From assembly GCF_014205015.1 (NCBI RefSeq), contig NZ_JACHMO010000001.1, positions 7,936,001-8,000,000 on the forward strand: a stretch of 64,000 nucleotides of DNA. The letters run 5' to 3'. Within the stretch, counting starts at the first letter, position 1, and each line of letters begins with the position of its first letter. The notes beneath the pieces were generated by a model. That model was not told the DNA's origin. It searched no databases and was given only the letters and a program-made list of their open reading frames with translations. Both the position numbers and the translations under genes were made by a program. Source of the stretch: Saccharothrix ecbatanensis (GTDB lineage: Bacteria; Actinomycetota; Actinomycetes; Mycobacteriales; Pseudonocardiaceae). This document shows positions 34,924-43,828 of the stretch, piece after piece.

Positions 34924-36834
34924 TCAGGCCGGGCCGATCCAGCCGAACGGGTCCTCGTCGCCGCCTCGCGCCGCGTAGAGGACGTCGATGCGCGGCATCT
35001 CCGCCGGTTCCGGCTCGGTCATCACTTCCAGCACGTAGGGCAGGCGTTCGTCCCGCACCACCCGCAGCGCCTTCACCAGCTCACCCGCGAGCGCCGACCG
35101 CGCGGACACCTGCGCACCCCGCTCCACCCCGAACGACGCGGCGATCCGCACGAAGTCGAGCTTCGGCGGCGGATCGATCCTCAGGTAGTCGGCGGGACCC
35201 GAGGGCTTCCAGCCGTACGTCGCCTCCACCACCTCCATCCCCTTGATCAACGTCTGGTACCGGTGGTTGTTGGTGATGATGTAGAGGATCGGCATCGAGA
35301 ACTTCGCCGCCGTCCACCACGCGTGCGGGTAGAACAGCGCCGACCCGTCACCCACGATGTTGACCACGGTCGCGCCGTCGCCGAGCGCGAGGTGGGTGCC
35401 GAGGGCGGCCGGCATGGAGAACCCGAGCGACCCGCCCTGCGCCTCGAAGTAGTCGGTCGGCGCGCGGAAGTCGACGTACTGCTGCAACGCGGCCGAGTCC
35501 GAGACCGCCTCGTTGACCAGCACCAACCGGCCGATCACCTCGCCGTTCGCCCCGCTGTGGCCACGTTGCAGGTCACGCAGCGCGCGGGCGATGTCCGAAC
35601 CGTGGATCACCTCGTCGGCCCGGTCCGACCGGCCCGCGTAGTCCTCGAAACGCTGCGTCCGGGCGTGCGACAACTGCCCGAGCTCTTCCCGCCGCTTCCG
35701 GGCACGATCCTCGTCGAACGTCCGGTCGCCGGGGATCTTCTCCAGGATCTTCGGCAACGTCACCTTGATGTCGCCGAGCACGGCCGCTTCGCCGAAGTGG
35801 TTCTTCCCGATCTGCCACGGGTCGTTGTGCAGGTACACCTGTCGGACGCCCTTGGGAATGAGCGGCCCGGTCGCCCAGTCGAACACCACGAGTTGTGCTT
35901 GGGCGTTGAACCCGCAGAAGAAAGCGACGTCGTGCACGCCCAGCTTGGCCCGCATCCCCTCCTGCGTGCCGGGCAATTCCCCCTGCCATTCCGGCCGGTC
36001 GTTGGGGTAGTTCATGTAACTGCTCAACTGTTCGGTGTAGACGGGCGCGCCGAGCTTCTTCGCCAGGGCTTCCACTTCGTCCCACGCGTTCGCGGCGCCG
36101 ACACCGTCACCCGCGACGATCACCGGGGCGTTGGCGTCCGCGAGGATTTTCGCCAGTTTCGCCACTTCGTCCAGGTCGCCCAGGAATTTCCGCCCGATCC
36201 TGGTGAACCGGCCGTCGCCGCCGTCGGTCGGCTGCACGGGCCGGATCAGGAACTCCCACGGGATCGACAGGAACACAGGGCCCATCGGCGGCGCCATGGC
36301 GACCTTCAACGCCCGCTGCATCGCCATCGCCAACTCGTTCGGCCCACGCACCTCGTACGACCACTTGGTGTACTGCTCGGCCACCTTGACCAGGTCGGAT
36401 GCCAGCAGCGGCTCCTGCAGCAGCAGGTTGCTGTGCTGCTGGCCGCAGAGCACCACGAGCGGAACGTGCGACTTCGCCGCGTTGAACAGGTTCCCGAGCG
36501 CGTGGCCGATGCCCGGCGTGACGTGCAGCTCCACGACGCCCGGGACGTCCTTCGCGCGGGCGTATCCCATGGCCGCGCCGAGCGCGATGTTCTCGTGCAG
36601 GCAGGGCACGTACTCGATGTTGTTCTCGGGCACGTCGGTGCCGTCGATCAGCGGGATCTCGTTCGTGCCCGGCACACCGAAGATGCGATCGACATTCGCA
36701 TTCCGCAAATACCGGAATATCACATCCCGACCCAGCGTCAGTCCCGAGCCGACATCCCGGACGGCCTGCACGGGCACCGCCCCGTCGGGTGCCGCGGGCT
36801 CCTGGACGGACACCGGTTCTTCGAGTTGCGTCAC
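34924..36834 (-). CDS. Thiamine-diphosphate-dependent enzyme (acetolactate synthase/benzoylformate decarboxylase-like)
   Basis: This 636-aa ThDP enzyme has the PYR domain with catalytic Glu (CLHENIALGAAMGYAR, about residues 78-93), a central domain (VIVAGDGVGAANAWDEVEAL, about 226-245) and the PP domain with the GDG-(x)~25-NN cofactor motif (NIVGDGSALFYPHAW to ITNNHRYQT, about 483-520). Its overall pattern is nearest to benzoylformate/indolepyruvate decarboxylases, so decarboxylation of an aromatic 2-oxoacid is plausible, but ligase activity cannot be excluded. It is about 80 aa longer than benzoylformate decarboxylase, partly because of a 30-residue N-terminal extension. Start ATG 36834 has GGATCC-type weak context. 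It is the first gene of a TPP enzyme, amine oxidase, menC row. Confidence 0.85.
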   Translation of the reverse strand: MTQLEEPVSVQEPAAPDGAVPVQAVRDVGSGLTLGRDVIFRYLRNANVDRIFGVPGTNEIPLIDGTDVPENNIEYVPCLHENIALGAAMGYARAKDVPGVVELHVTPGIGHALGNLFNAAKSHVPLVVLCGQQHSNLLLQEPLLASDLVKVAEQYTKWSYEVRGPNELAMAMQRALKVAMAPPMGPVFLSIPWEFLIRPVQPTDGGDGRFTRIGRKFLGDLDEVAKLAKILADANAPVIVAGDGVGAANAWDEVEALAKKLGAPVYTEQLSSYMNYPNDRPEWQGELPGTQEGMRAKLGVHDVAFFCGFNAQAQLVVFDWATGPLIPKGVRQVYLHNDPWQIGKNHFGEAAVLGDIKVTLPKILEKIPGDRTFDEDRARKRREELGQLSHARTQRFEDYAGRSDRADEVIHGSDIARALRDLQRGHSGANGEVIGRLVLVNEAVSDSAALQQYVDFRAPTDYFEAQGGSLGFSMPAALGTHLALGDGATVVNIVGDGSALFYPHAWWTAAKFSMPILYIITNNHRYQTLIKGMEVVEATYGWKPSGPADYLRIDPPPKLDFVRIAASFGVERGAQVSARSALAGELVKALRVVRDERLPYVLEVMTEPEPAEMPRIDVLYAARGGDEDPFGWIGPA

Positions 36835-37037
36835 AACGGATCCCTTTCACATCGGGGTGCTCCCTTTGTGGAAGGTATCCGGGAAGAACTGCCGCGAAAG
36901 TGCCGTCCCCCGCAAATCACGGCCTACCACCCGGTGGTGGAAACGGGATCGCGCTGGGTGTCCGGAATGCGGTGGCGTCGCCGCCGGAATTCACGACAGC
37001 CCAGTCAAGTGGACCCCTGGAGGTGACAGGCGGATCC

Positions 37038-37694
37038 CTAGTGCAACGGGTCGAGGGAGGCGACGCGGCGCAGCGCGCTGTCGGTCAGGTCCGGGTCGGA
37101 CTCCTCCACGATCTCCTCCGCGACGATCCGCAACGCGTCCTCGAACTGGTCCAGCCGCCGGTCCAGTTCGGCGAGCTCACGGGTCGTCTCGGCGATCGCG
37201 GCGGCCAGACCGGGCCGGTTCTCGGCCCGCCGCAACGCGTCCCGCACGACCAGGCTGTCCCGCAACGCCACCAGCGCCCGCCACAGCAGCAGCTCCACCT
37301 GGGCGACCCGCCGTGCTTCCAGGCCGCGCAACGCGTCGAAGTGCACGCACAGCCGGCCGGCCCGACGGCGTTGGACCGGATCGGTGAACTGCCCGCAGTG
37401 CACGACATCCCGCGCGCTGCCCGCCAGCACCACGTCCCAGTCGGCTAATCGGACCGGTAGGACGGCGACCAACGCCAAGACGAGCAACGGCACGCAGGCC
37501 AGCCCGACCCACCACCACTTCGGCGCCGTCACCCCCAACACCCCGGCCAGCACGCCGGCCGACACGACCGCGAGAACGGCGACAGGCCGGATCCGGTCCC
37601 GTCTGGCACGGCGGGTGGCGGCACGTCGAGCCGGCCCCACCTCGGCTTCCGGACGCCACATCCACCAGCGGGGTAACGGCACCACCTGGTTCAT
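37038..37694 (-). CDS. Hypothetical membrane protein with two helices
   Basis: I do not recognise this 218-aa protein. It has an Arg-rich N-terminus (RRAATRRARRDRIRP), two adjacent helices (VAVLAVVSAGVLAGVLGV and WWWVGLACVPLLVLALVAVL, about residues 42-80), then a soluble part with ARDVVHCGQFTDP and a predicted coiled coil (TTRELAELDRRLDQFEDALR, about 170-190). ATG 37694 (MNQVVPLPRW) is preferred; ATG 37703 adds 3 residues. It is followed by a 10-bp gap to the DUF397 stop, on the same strand. Confidence 0.65.
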   Translation of the reverse strand: MNQVVPLPRWWMWRPEAEVGPARRAATRRARRDRIRPVAVLAVVSAGVLAGVLGVTAPKWWWVGLACVPLLVLALVAVLPVRLADWDVVLAGSARDVVHCGQFTDPVQRRRAGRLCVHFDALRGLEARRVAQVELLLWRALVALRDSLVVRDALRRAENRPGLAAAIAETTRELAELDRRLDQFEDALRIVAEEIVEESDPDLTDSALRRVASLDPLH

Positions 37695-37703
37695 GTCCAC
37701 CAA

Positions 37704-37871
37704 TCAGCGGGTCGCGAGGAACGCCCTGAACGCTTTGGGGGAGAAGGAAAGCACAGGGCTCGCGTCACCCAACTTGGAGTCCCGCACACCGACGACGGTG
37801 GGGGAGGACCCGATCTCGACACAGCCGTTCTGAGCTTCGCTGTAGGACGACTTACGCCACCGGTACTTCAT
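37704..37871 (-). CDS. DUF397 domain protein
   Basis: This 55-aa protein is a single DUF397 domain: KYRWRKSSYSEAQNGCVEIG, then VGVRDSKLGDASPVLSFSP and AFRAFL. DUF397 proteins are small partners of XRE-DUF5753 regulators in actinomycetes and often modulate development or act like toxin-antitoxin pairs. The start is ATG 37871, 5 bp after the regulator stop, so the two form an operon. Gene length is normal. Confidence 0.9.
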   Translation of the reverse strand: MKYRWRKSSYSEAQNGCVEIGSSPTVVGVRDSKLGDASPVLSFSPKAFRAFLATR

Positions 37872-37876
37872 CGAGA

Positions 37877-38746
37877 TCACAAGTCCTTCGCAGTCTGCTT
37901 GACCCAGCGGGCGAAGTCTTCCGGCTTGTCCGCTTGGACCCGCAGGCGGGTCAACGCGTCCCGGTACAGCATTACCTGCGCGGGCTCCTCGTAGTAGACG
38001 CCCTTCGCCCTGGTTTCGGTGTACACGCAACCGGGGTCATGCTCAAGCTCGTTTGGGAACGTCAGCACTGTGAAGGCGCCTTCGGCGCCGGTGTGCGCAC
38101 CGGCGGTCGCGGGCAGAACCTGCATCTCGATGTTCGGGTGCTCGCGCAGTTCCACCAGGTGTTCCAACTGAGCGTTGAGGATCGCCGGACTGCCGACCCG
38201 CAGGCGTAGCGCGGCCTCCGAGATCACCGCCCAGACCTGGGGAGCGTCTTCCTGGTCGAGCACCTCGTCCTGGCGCGCCATCCGCAGCTCTACCCGCTTC
38301 TCCACTTCGGTGGCGGGGAACTCGGGGCGGCCACCCCGGATGATCGCGCGGGCGTAGTCAGGTGTCTGGAACAGGCCGGGAACCACGATGGCGTCCCAGC
38401 TCTCGATCTTCACCGCCGACGACTCCAGCCCCAGGAAGAGCTTGAAGTACTCCGGCACCGCCGAGTCATCGAAGCCGATCCACCAGTCACGGCCCTTCTT
38501 CGCGCGCAGCCGCAAGTCGAGGAAGAATTCCGCCCGTTCCGGCACGCCGTACAGCTCCAGCAACCGCTCCAACTCCAGCGGTTTCGGCAGGGAGCGGCCG
38601 GTCTCCACATGGCCGATCGCGGGCACCGAGCCCTTGATCGCCGCTGCCGCCTCCTCCCGGCTGATGCTCCGGTCCTCGCGCAGTTTGCGCAGCTCGAAGG
38701 CGATCCAGCGCTTGAGCACGGTCGGGCTGCTGGACGAGGTCACCAC
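37877..38746 (-). CDS. XRE-family regulator with DUF5753 domain
   Basis: This 289-aa protein has an N-terminal helix-turn-helix (WIAFELRKLREDRSISREEA, then VPAIGHVETGRSLPKPLELE, residues about 14-62) and a C-terminal DUF5753 ligand/effector domain (about 95-280, with WDAIVVPGLFQTPDYARAII and VYYEEPAQVMLYRDAL). Start GTG 38746 has GAGGAG 6 nt upstream. It is divergent from a small gene at 38874 and co-transcribed with DUF397. This pair type is abundant in Pseudonocardiales and usually has an unknown signal. Confidence 0.93.
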   Translation of the reverse strand: MVTSSSSPTVLKRWIAFELRKLREDRSISREEAAAAIKGSVPAIGHVETGRSLPKPLELERLLELYGVPERAEFFLDLRLRAKKGRDWWIGFDDSAVPEYFKLFLGLESSAVKIESWDAIVVPGLFQTPDYARAIIRGGRPEFPATEVEKRVELRMARQDEVLDQEDAPQVWAVISEAALRLRVGSPAILNAQLEHLVELREHPNIEMQVLPATAGAHTGAEGAFTVLTFPNELEHDPGCVYTETRAKGVYYEEPAQVMLYRDALTRLRVQADKPEDFARWVKQTAKDL

Positions 38747-38873
38747 GGACGTCTCCTCACTCGAATGAGCTATTTCAGACGTAGGATGCTCAGAACTATC
38801 GTCATCGACGATAGGTTGAGCGAACCGATGGTGATCAGATTACCGGCTCTACGGCTGAGGGAGAGGTGTCCAC

Positions 38874-39131
38874 GTGTTCACGAATGGTGGAATCGCGGTC
38901 GACTCGTGGGTTCGAATCGAGAAGGGCTGCGCGATCGAGTGCGACGTGGTGGGTGACGAAGCCCAGTTCACCTTCGGCGGCCGGCGGGGCGGTGAGCTGA
39001 ACATGATCGTCACCGAGGACGGCTTGGAGCAGGTGGTCGAGCACTTCCAGCGAGCGCTCGACCAGTTCCGGGCCAACCCGGCGCCAACGGCGGCGTCGAC
39101 GCCGCCGTCGACCAACGGCAGCGTCAGCTGA
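38874..39131 (+). CDS. Small hypothetical protein (85 aa)
   Basis: This 85-aa acidic protein (MFTNGGIAVDSWVRIEKGCA start, ELNMIVTEDGLEQVVEHFQR centre, Pro/Thr-rich tail) has no family I can name. GTG 38874 follows GAGGGAGAGGTGTC, a good Shine-Dalgarno context. It is divergent from the XRE gene and may be its target. The last 8 bp overlap the 3' end of the convergent helicase gene. Confidence 0.55.
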   Translation: MFTNGGIAVDSWVRIEKGCAIECDVVGDEAQFTFGGRRGGELNMIVTEDGLEQVVEHFQRALDQFRANPAPTAASTPPSTNGSVS

Positions 39132-40785
39132 TCTCGGGCAGCTTCGGGCCTAGCAGGTCGTCCGCGTCCACGATCTTGTACGCGTACCCCTGCTCGGCGA
39201 GGAACCGCTGTCGGTGCGCCGCGTAGTCCGTGTCCAGCGTGTCCCTCGACACCACCGAGTAGAAGTGCGCCTGCCGCCCGTCACCCTTGGGCCGCAACAG
39301 CCGACCGAGCCGCTGCGCCTCCTCCTGCCGAGACCCGAACGTCCCCGACACCTGCACGGCCACCGACGCCTCGGGCAGGTCGATGGAGAAGTTCGCCACC
39401 TTCGACACCACCAACGTCCGCAGCTCACCGCGCCGGAACTGGTCGAACAGCGCCTCGCGCTCCTTGTTCTTGGTCGATCCCTGGATGATCGGCGCGTTCA
39501 GGGCCTCGCCCAGCGACTCCAACTGGTCCAGGTACGCCCCGATCACCAACGTCGGCTCGCCGGGGTGCCGGTCCAGGATCGCCTGCACCACGGGCAGCTT
39601 CGTCCGCGCCGTGGAGCACAGCTTGTACCGCTCCTCCGGCTCGGAGGTCGCGTACTCCAGGCGTTCGTTGTCGGTCAGCGTCACCCGGACCTCGGTGCAC
39701 TCGGCCGGCGCGATCCAGCCCTGCGCCTCGATGTCCCGCCACGGGACGTCGTACCGCTTCGGCCCGATCAGCGAGAACACGTCGCCTTCCTGGCCGTCCT
39801 CGCGCACCAACGTCGCCGTGAGCCCGAGCCGACGCCGTGACTGGAGGTCCGCGGTCATCCGGAAGACCGGCGCGGGCAGCAGGTGCACCTCGTCGTAGAC
39901 GATCAGGCCCCAGTCCCGCGAGTCGAACAGCTCCAGGTGCCGGTACTCGCCCTTCGACTTGCGGGTGATCACCTGGTACGTCGCGATGGTGACCGGGCGG
40001 ATCTCCTTGCGCTCGCCCGAGTACTCGCCGATCTCGTCCTCGGTCAACGTCGTCCGCGCGACCAGCTCGCGCTTCCACTGGCGTCCGGCGACGGTGTTCG
40101 TCACCAGGATCAACGTGGTCGCGCCCGCCTCGGCCATCGCCGCCGCGCCGACCAGCGTCTTGCCCGCGCCGCACGGCAGCACGACCACGCCCGAACCGCC
40201 CGCCCAGAACGCCCGCGCGGCCAGCCGCTGGTAGTCGCGCAGCTGCCAGCCGTCCTCGACCAGCCCGATGGGGTGGGCCTCGCCGTCGACGTACCCGGCC
40301 AGGTCCTCCGCCGGCCACCCGATCTTGAGCAGCAGCTGCTTGAGCCGGCCGCGTTCGCTCGGGTGCACGACCACGGTGTCGGCGTCGAGCCGGTCGCCGA
40401 GCATCGGCTTGACCTTCTTGTGCCGGAGCACCTCCTCCAGCACCGCGCGGTCCAGTGAGTTCAGGACCAGGCCGTGGGTGGGGTGGTTGGCCAGCTGGAG
40501 CCGGCCGAACCGGCCCATCGTGTCGACCACGTCCACCAGCAGCGGCTGCGGGACGGGGTAGCGGGAGAACCGGACCAGCGCGTCGACCACCTGCTCGGCG
40601 TCGTGGCCGGCGGCGCGCGCGTTCCAGAGCGCCAGCGGCGTGACCCGGTAGGTGTGGATGTGCTCGGGGGCACGTTCGAGCTCGGCGAACGGCGCGATCG
40701 CGGTGCGCGCGTCGTCCGACAGCGGGTGCTCGACCTCCAGCAGCAGGGTCTTGTCCGACTGGACGATCAATGGGCCGTCGGTCAC
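39124..40785 (-). CDS. XPB-type DNA repair helicase
   Basis: This 553-aa SF2 helicase of the XPB/Rad25 type has an N-terminal damage-recognition domain (about 1-180) and motif I VVVLPCGAGKTLVGAAAMAE (about 197-216). Further motifs are II IVYDEVHLLPAP (a DEVH box), III LGLTATLVREDGQEG with the RED motif, and VI RQEEAQRLGRLLRPKGDG. It unwinds DNA in nucleotide-excision-type repair. In M. tuberculosis the corresponding gene is Rv0861c, followed by Rv0862c; the counterpart of the latter lies here at 50681-52936. Start ATG 40785 (MTDGPLIVQSDKT). Confidence 0.94.
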   Translation of the reverse strand: MTDGPLIVQSDKTLLLEVEHPLSDDARTAIAPFAELERAPEHIHTYRVTPLALWNARAAGHDAEQVVDALVRFSRYPVPQPLLVDVVDTMGRFGRLQLANHPTHGLVLNSLDRAVLEEVLRHKKVKPMLGDRLDADTVVVHPSERGRLKQLLLKIGWPAEDLAGYVDGEAHPIGLVEDGWQLRDYQRLAARAFWAGGSGVVVLPCGAGKTLVGAAAMAEAGATTLILVTNTVAGRQWKRELVARTTLTEDEIGEYSGERKEIRPVTIATYQVITRKSKGEYRHLELFDSRDWGLIVYDEVHLLPAPVFRMTADLQSRRRLGLTATLVREDGQEGDVFSLIGPKRYDVPWRDIEAQGWIAPAECTEVRVTLTDNERLEYATSEPEERYKLCSTARTKLPVVQAILDRHPGEPTLVIGAYLDQLESLGEALNAPIIQGSTKNKEREALFDQFRRGELRTLVVSKVANFSIDLPEASVAVQVSGTFGSRQEEAQRLGRLLRPKGDGRQAHFYSVVSRDTLDTDYAAHRQRFLAEQGYAYKIVDADDLLGPKLPEIS

Positions 40786-41007
40786 TGGTGCGCACTCCTG
40801 TCGCTTGGCGTTCCTCCAGTGTGCATACGGGGTGCAAGTCGGTAGCGGACGGTGCTCGCCCGGCTACCCACCGCGTACGGACTCGGTTCGGTAAAGCCCT
40901 ACCCGAACGGATGATCGGCTTCCGGCCGGCCCGATAACTTCCCTGCGCCCCGCCACGCGACCATACGCGCGGACCTCCGGGGCTTCCCGGATGAAACGAA
41001 GGTCTTC

Positions 41008-41583
41008 ATGAGCACGGACACGCCCGCGTCCGCCCCGCAGTACCAGAACGCCCCGCAGGGCGAGGCGATTCCCCAGGCTCCGAAGAAGCCGAGCGTCATG
41101 TCCCGCATCCTGCGGGCCGTCCTCGGCCTCATCGTGGCCGGCGCGGTGGTCTACGGCATCAACTACTTCACCAGCGACGCGGCCCAGTCCAAGGCCGGCG
41201 AGTGCGCCAGCGTGACCGGCACGACGTCGAAGCCGGAGTTCAAGGTCGTGGACTGCGGCGCGGCCGAGGCGAACTACACCATCGGCAAGGTGCTGGGCTC
41301 CACCACCGAGTCGTGCAACGGCGACTACGACGAGTACACCGAGTCCGCGCGTCGCGGCCCGGACTCGAAGCTCTGCCTCGTGCCGAACCTGGTCGAGGGC
41401 AAGTGCTACGAGGAGGGCACGGGGATGGGCTACCCGGCCGTCGACTGCGCCAAGTCCGGCGCGGTCAAGCTGGTCAAGCTGGTCAAGGGCGCCGTGGACG
41501 AGGCCGCGTGCGGCGAGGCGACTCCGATGACGTTCCCGGAGCCGAAGACGACGTTCTGCTTCGGGCTGCCCGACAGCGCCTGA
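41008..41583 (+). CDS. LppU-like secreted/membrane protein, paralogue 1
   Basis: This 191-aa protein is the first of four tandem paralogues. It has a Pro/Ala/Gln-rich cytoplasmic start, one membrane helix (ILRAVLGLIVAGAVVYGINYF, about residues 33-53) and an external Cys-rich domain. The domain follows the LppU (SCO3897-like) pattern: GECASVT, KVVDCGAAEANYTIGKVLGS, LCLVPNLVEGKCYEEGT, then C-V-C pairs and TTFCFG. Start ATG 41008. Its function is unknown; conserved cysteines suggest disulfides on the cell surface. Confidence 0.8.
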   Translation: MSTDTPASAPQYQNAPQGEAIPQAPKKPSVMSRILRAVLGLIVAGAVVYGINYFTSDAAQSKAGECASVTGTTSKPEFKVVDCGAAEANYTIGKVLGSTTESCNGDYDEYTESARRGPDSKLCLVPNLVEGKCYEEGTGMGYPAVDCAKSGAVKLVKLVKGAVDEAACGEATPMTFPEPKTTFCFGLPDSA

Positions 41584-41665
41584 CCCGCCTCGCGGGTGCG
41601 CGTGCCGCGGCCGAAGTGCCGTACCTTTCGGGGCGGTCACGCGCACCCGTCAAGCGAGGATCACC

Positions 41666-42223
41666 ATGAGCGACGAGTCGAGCCGGCCCTCCGGCGACGC
41701 GCCCCAGGCCCACTCCCGGTCCGGTGGCAGCGTGAAGAAGATCCTGGTCGGCGTGCTTGCCGTCGTGGTGATCGCCGCCGTCGCGTACGGGGTGCGCTAT
41801 CTCACCAATGACGCCGCGACCGCCGAGGCCGGGGACTGCGTGGGCGTCGCGGCCGAGGCGGATGGCCGTGCGGACGTCACCACCCTGGACTGCGACGCGG
41901 ACAAGGCGTCGTTCAAGGTCGGCAAGGTCCTCGAAGCGACCGACGACTCCTGCCCCGAAGAGGGCATCTACACCGAGATCGTGCCGAACGGCGCGGTCGG
42001 CGACGGCTACAAGCTGTGCCTGATCCCGAACATGGCCGAGGGCTCCTGCTACGGGCCGGCCGAGGCCAGCGGGTTCGACAAGATCGAGTGCACCGGGCCC
42101 GAGACGTTCAAGGTCACCAAGGTGATCCAGGGGTCCACCGACACGACGGCCTGTCCGAGCGGCTCCGGCATGGCCTACCCGGAACCGGCGGTCACGTACT
42201 GCCTGGCCGCCGCCGACAGCTGA
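41666..42223 (+). CDS. LppU-like secreted/membrane protein, paralogue 2
   Basis: This 185-aa paralogue has a membrane helix (ILVGVLAVVVIAAVAYGVRYL) and the same external motifs: AGDCVGVAAEA, TLDCDADKASFKVGKVLEAT, LCLIPNMAEGSCYGPAE, ECTGPETFKVTKVIQG and VTYCLAAADS. Start ATG 41666 after GGATCACC. It lies 82 bp after paralogue 1 and 65 bp before paralogue 3, in the same direction. Confidence 0.8.
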   Translation: MSDESSRPSGDAPQAHSRSGGSVKKILVGVLAVVVIAAVAYGVRYLTNDAATAEAGDCVGVAAEADGRADVTTLDCDADKASFKVGKVLEATDDSCPEEGIYTEIVPNGAVGDGYKLCLIPNMAEGSCYGPAEASGFDKIECTGPETFKVTKVIQGSTDTTACPSGSGMAYPEPAVTYCLAAADS

Positions 42224-42288
42224 ACTCCGGTCCTGCCCCGCCGGTCCTGAACACGCGTGGGTGAACCTGCTCAACCGGGCGGGCGGGC

Positions 42289-42780
42289 GTGCCGATGCCC
42301 TGTTCCATGCGGAAGATCGGATGGGGCGTCGCGGCGGTCGGGGTGCTGGTGGCGGGGGCGTTCGCGTTCACGCTGCTCGACGGCGGCCCCAGGAGTCCCG
42401 AGCCGGGCGTCTGCGGGCATATCGAACGGGTGAACGACGCCGACGGCGCCAAGTACCGGGCCATCGACTGCGCGGCCGAGAGCGCCAACGTGCGGGTCGC
42501 CAAGGTCGTGGACGACGCCTCCCAGTGCCCCACCGGCGGTTCGCCGTACACGATCTTCACCCGCTCGGCGACGTTGTGCCTGATCCCCAACTTCGTCGAG
42601 GGCGCCTGCTACGAGGGCGACAAGACCGCGGGCATGCGGAAGGTCGACTGCACGAAGGCCGAGGCGGTCCGCGTGATGAGCGCCGCCAAGGGACCCACGG
42701 AGTGCGCGAACGGGCACAAGGTCACGTACCCGGAGCCGGCCGTCACGTTCTGCCTGGTCCGGGTGGCGGAGATGCGCTGA
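42289..42780 (+). CDS. LppU-like secreted/membrane protein, paralogue 3
   Basis: This is the shortest copy, at most 163 aa. A membrane helix (IGWGVAAVGVLVAGAFAFTLL) is near the N-terminus, then GVCGHIERVNDADGAKYRAI, a DCAAESANVRVAKVV segment, LCLIPNFVEGACYEGDKT, DCTKAEAVRVMSAAKG and VTFCLVRVAEM. Starts GTG 42289, ATG 42295 and ATG 42307 are all possible; 42307 (MRKIGWG) would give the simplest signal-anchor. The N-terminal linker of the other copies is missing. Confidence 0.75.
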   Translation: MPMPCSMRKIGWGVAAVGVLVAGAFAFTLLDGGPRSPEPGVCGHIERVNDADGAKYRAIDCAAESANVRVAKVVDDASQCPTGGSPYTIFTRSATLCLIPNFVEGACYEGDKTAGMRKVDCTKAEAVRVMSAAKGPTECANGHKVTYPEPAVTFCLVRVAEMR

Positions 42781-42843
42781 ACCGCTGCGCCGCCGCCCCG
42801 CGCGCAGGTACGTTCCGCTCGTCTGACGCGAGAGGAACACCAG

Positions 42844-43734
42844 GTGACCACGCCCCCCAACCAGCCGCCCTACGGCCCGCCGCAGGGTTTCCCGCCACCT
42901 CAGCAGCCGGGCTGGGGGTCGTCGCCGCAGGGCTCGCCGGCGCAGGGCTTCCCGGCCCAGCCGCCCGTCCCGCCGCAGTACCAGCAGCCGGGTCAACAGT
43001 CGGGTCAACAGCCAGGTCAGCCCGGTTTCCCGCAGGACCCCGGCTACCAGGGGCAGCCGCAGTACCAGCAGCCGCAGTACCAGCAGCCAGGTCAGCCCGG
43101 CTTCGCGCAAGACCCCGGTCTCCAAGGCCAGCCGCAGTACCAGCCAGGCCAACCGGGTCAGCCCGGCTACCAGGGCCACTACCCGCCCGGTCAGCCCGCC
43201 TACCCCCAGGAGCCCGCCCCCACCAAGGGCACGTCACGCGGCGCGAAGACGTTGATCGCCGCGGTCGGTCTGGGCATCGTCGGCGTAGTCGTCGCCGGGA
43301 TCATCGCGAGCACCTCCGCCCCGGCGGGCGCCGAGGTCGGCGACTGCATCAAGGTCGTCTCCTCCACCGCCACCTCGACCAAGGTGGACAAGATCGAGTG
43401 CTCCTCGATGGAAGCCACCTTCAAGGTCGGCGCCAACCTGGACCGCAGCACCGCCTCGTGCCCGTCCGGCGACTACGCCAAGTACAGCGACCGCGGCGGC
43501 CGGCGCAGTGACGGCTTCGCCCTCTGCCTGATGCTGAACGCCGCCGAGGGCGAGTGCTTCAAGCAGGAAGGCACGCGCTCGGCCGACGCCGTCAAGGTCA
43601 CCTGCGATTCGAGTGCCACTCACAAGGTGGTGAAGGTCTCCGAAGGCCGGTCGGACGAGAACGAGTGCGCAAGTGGCGAAATCGTGTTCGTCTACTCACA
43701 GCCAGCGACCACGATCTGCTTGACCGAGGAGTGA
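42844..43734 (+). CDS. LppU-like secreted/membrane protein, paralogue 4 with Pro/Gln repeats
   Basis: This is the largest copy (296 aa). The first 120 residues are a Pro-Gly-Gln-Tyr-rich repeat (GQPQYQQPQYQQPGQPGF and similar units) on the cytoplasmic side. A membrane helix follows (TLIAAVGLGIVGVVVAGIIA, about 137-156), then the same Cys-rich domain (VGDCIKVVSST, ECSSMEATFKVGANLD, LCLMLNAAEGECFKQEGT, VTCDSSATHKVVKVSEG, TTICLTEE). GTG 42844 has GAGGAACACCAG upstream. It is followed by a bidirectional terminator. Confidence 0.8.
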   Translation: MTTPPNQPPYGPPQGFPPPQQPGWGSSPQGSPAQGFPAQPPVPPQYQQPGQQSGQQPGQPGFPQDPGYQGQPQYQQPQYQQPGQPGFAQDPGLQGQPQYQPGQPGQPGYQGHYPPGQPAYPQEPAPTKGTSRGAKTLIAAVGLGIVGVVVAGIIASTSAPAGAEVGDCIKVVSSTATSTKVDKIECSSMEATFKVGANLDRSTASCPSGDYAKYSDRGGRRSDGFALCLMLNAAEGECFKQEGTRSADAVKVTCDSSATHKVVKVSEGRSDENECASGEIVFVYSQPATTICLTEE

Positions 43735-43770
43735 TCCGGTCCTAATCGATCCATAAAAGGGGAAAAATCA

Positions 43771-43797
43771 GGGGCCTTCCCGCAATGGGAAGGCCCC
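43771..43797. terminator. Bidirectional hairpin terminator
   Basis: GGGGCCTTCCC (43771-43781), loop GCAAT, GGGAAGGCCCC (43787-43797): a perfect 11-bp stem between two convergent genes. Confidence 0.9.
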
Positions 43798-43828
43798 CTC
43801 TCGCAATGCTTTGGACGCTGACGGTGAG

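Noticed and set aside
38898..38925. tRNA-like T-arm (GTGGGTTCGAATC)
   Set aside because: The flanking bases do not form a T-stem, no acceptor or anticodon stem can be drawn, and it lies within a small coding gene.
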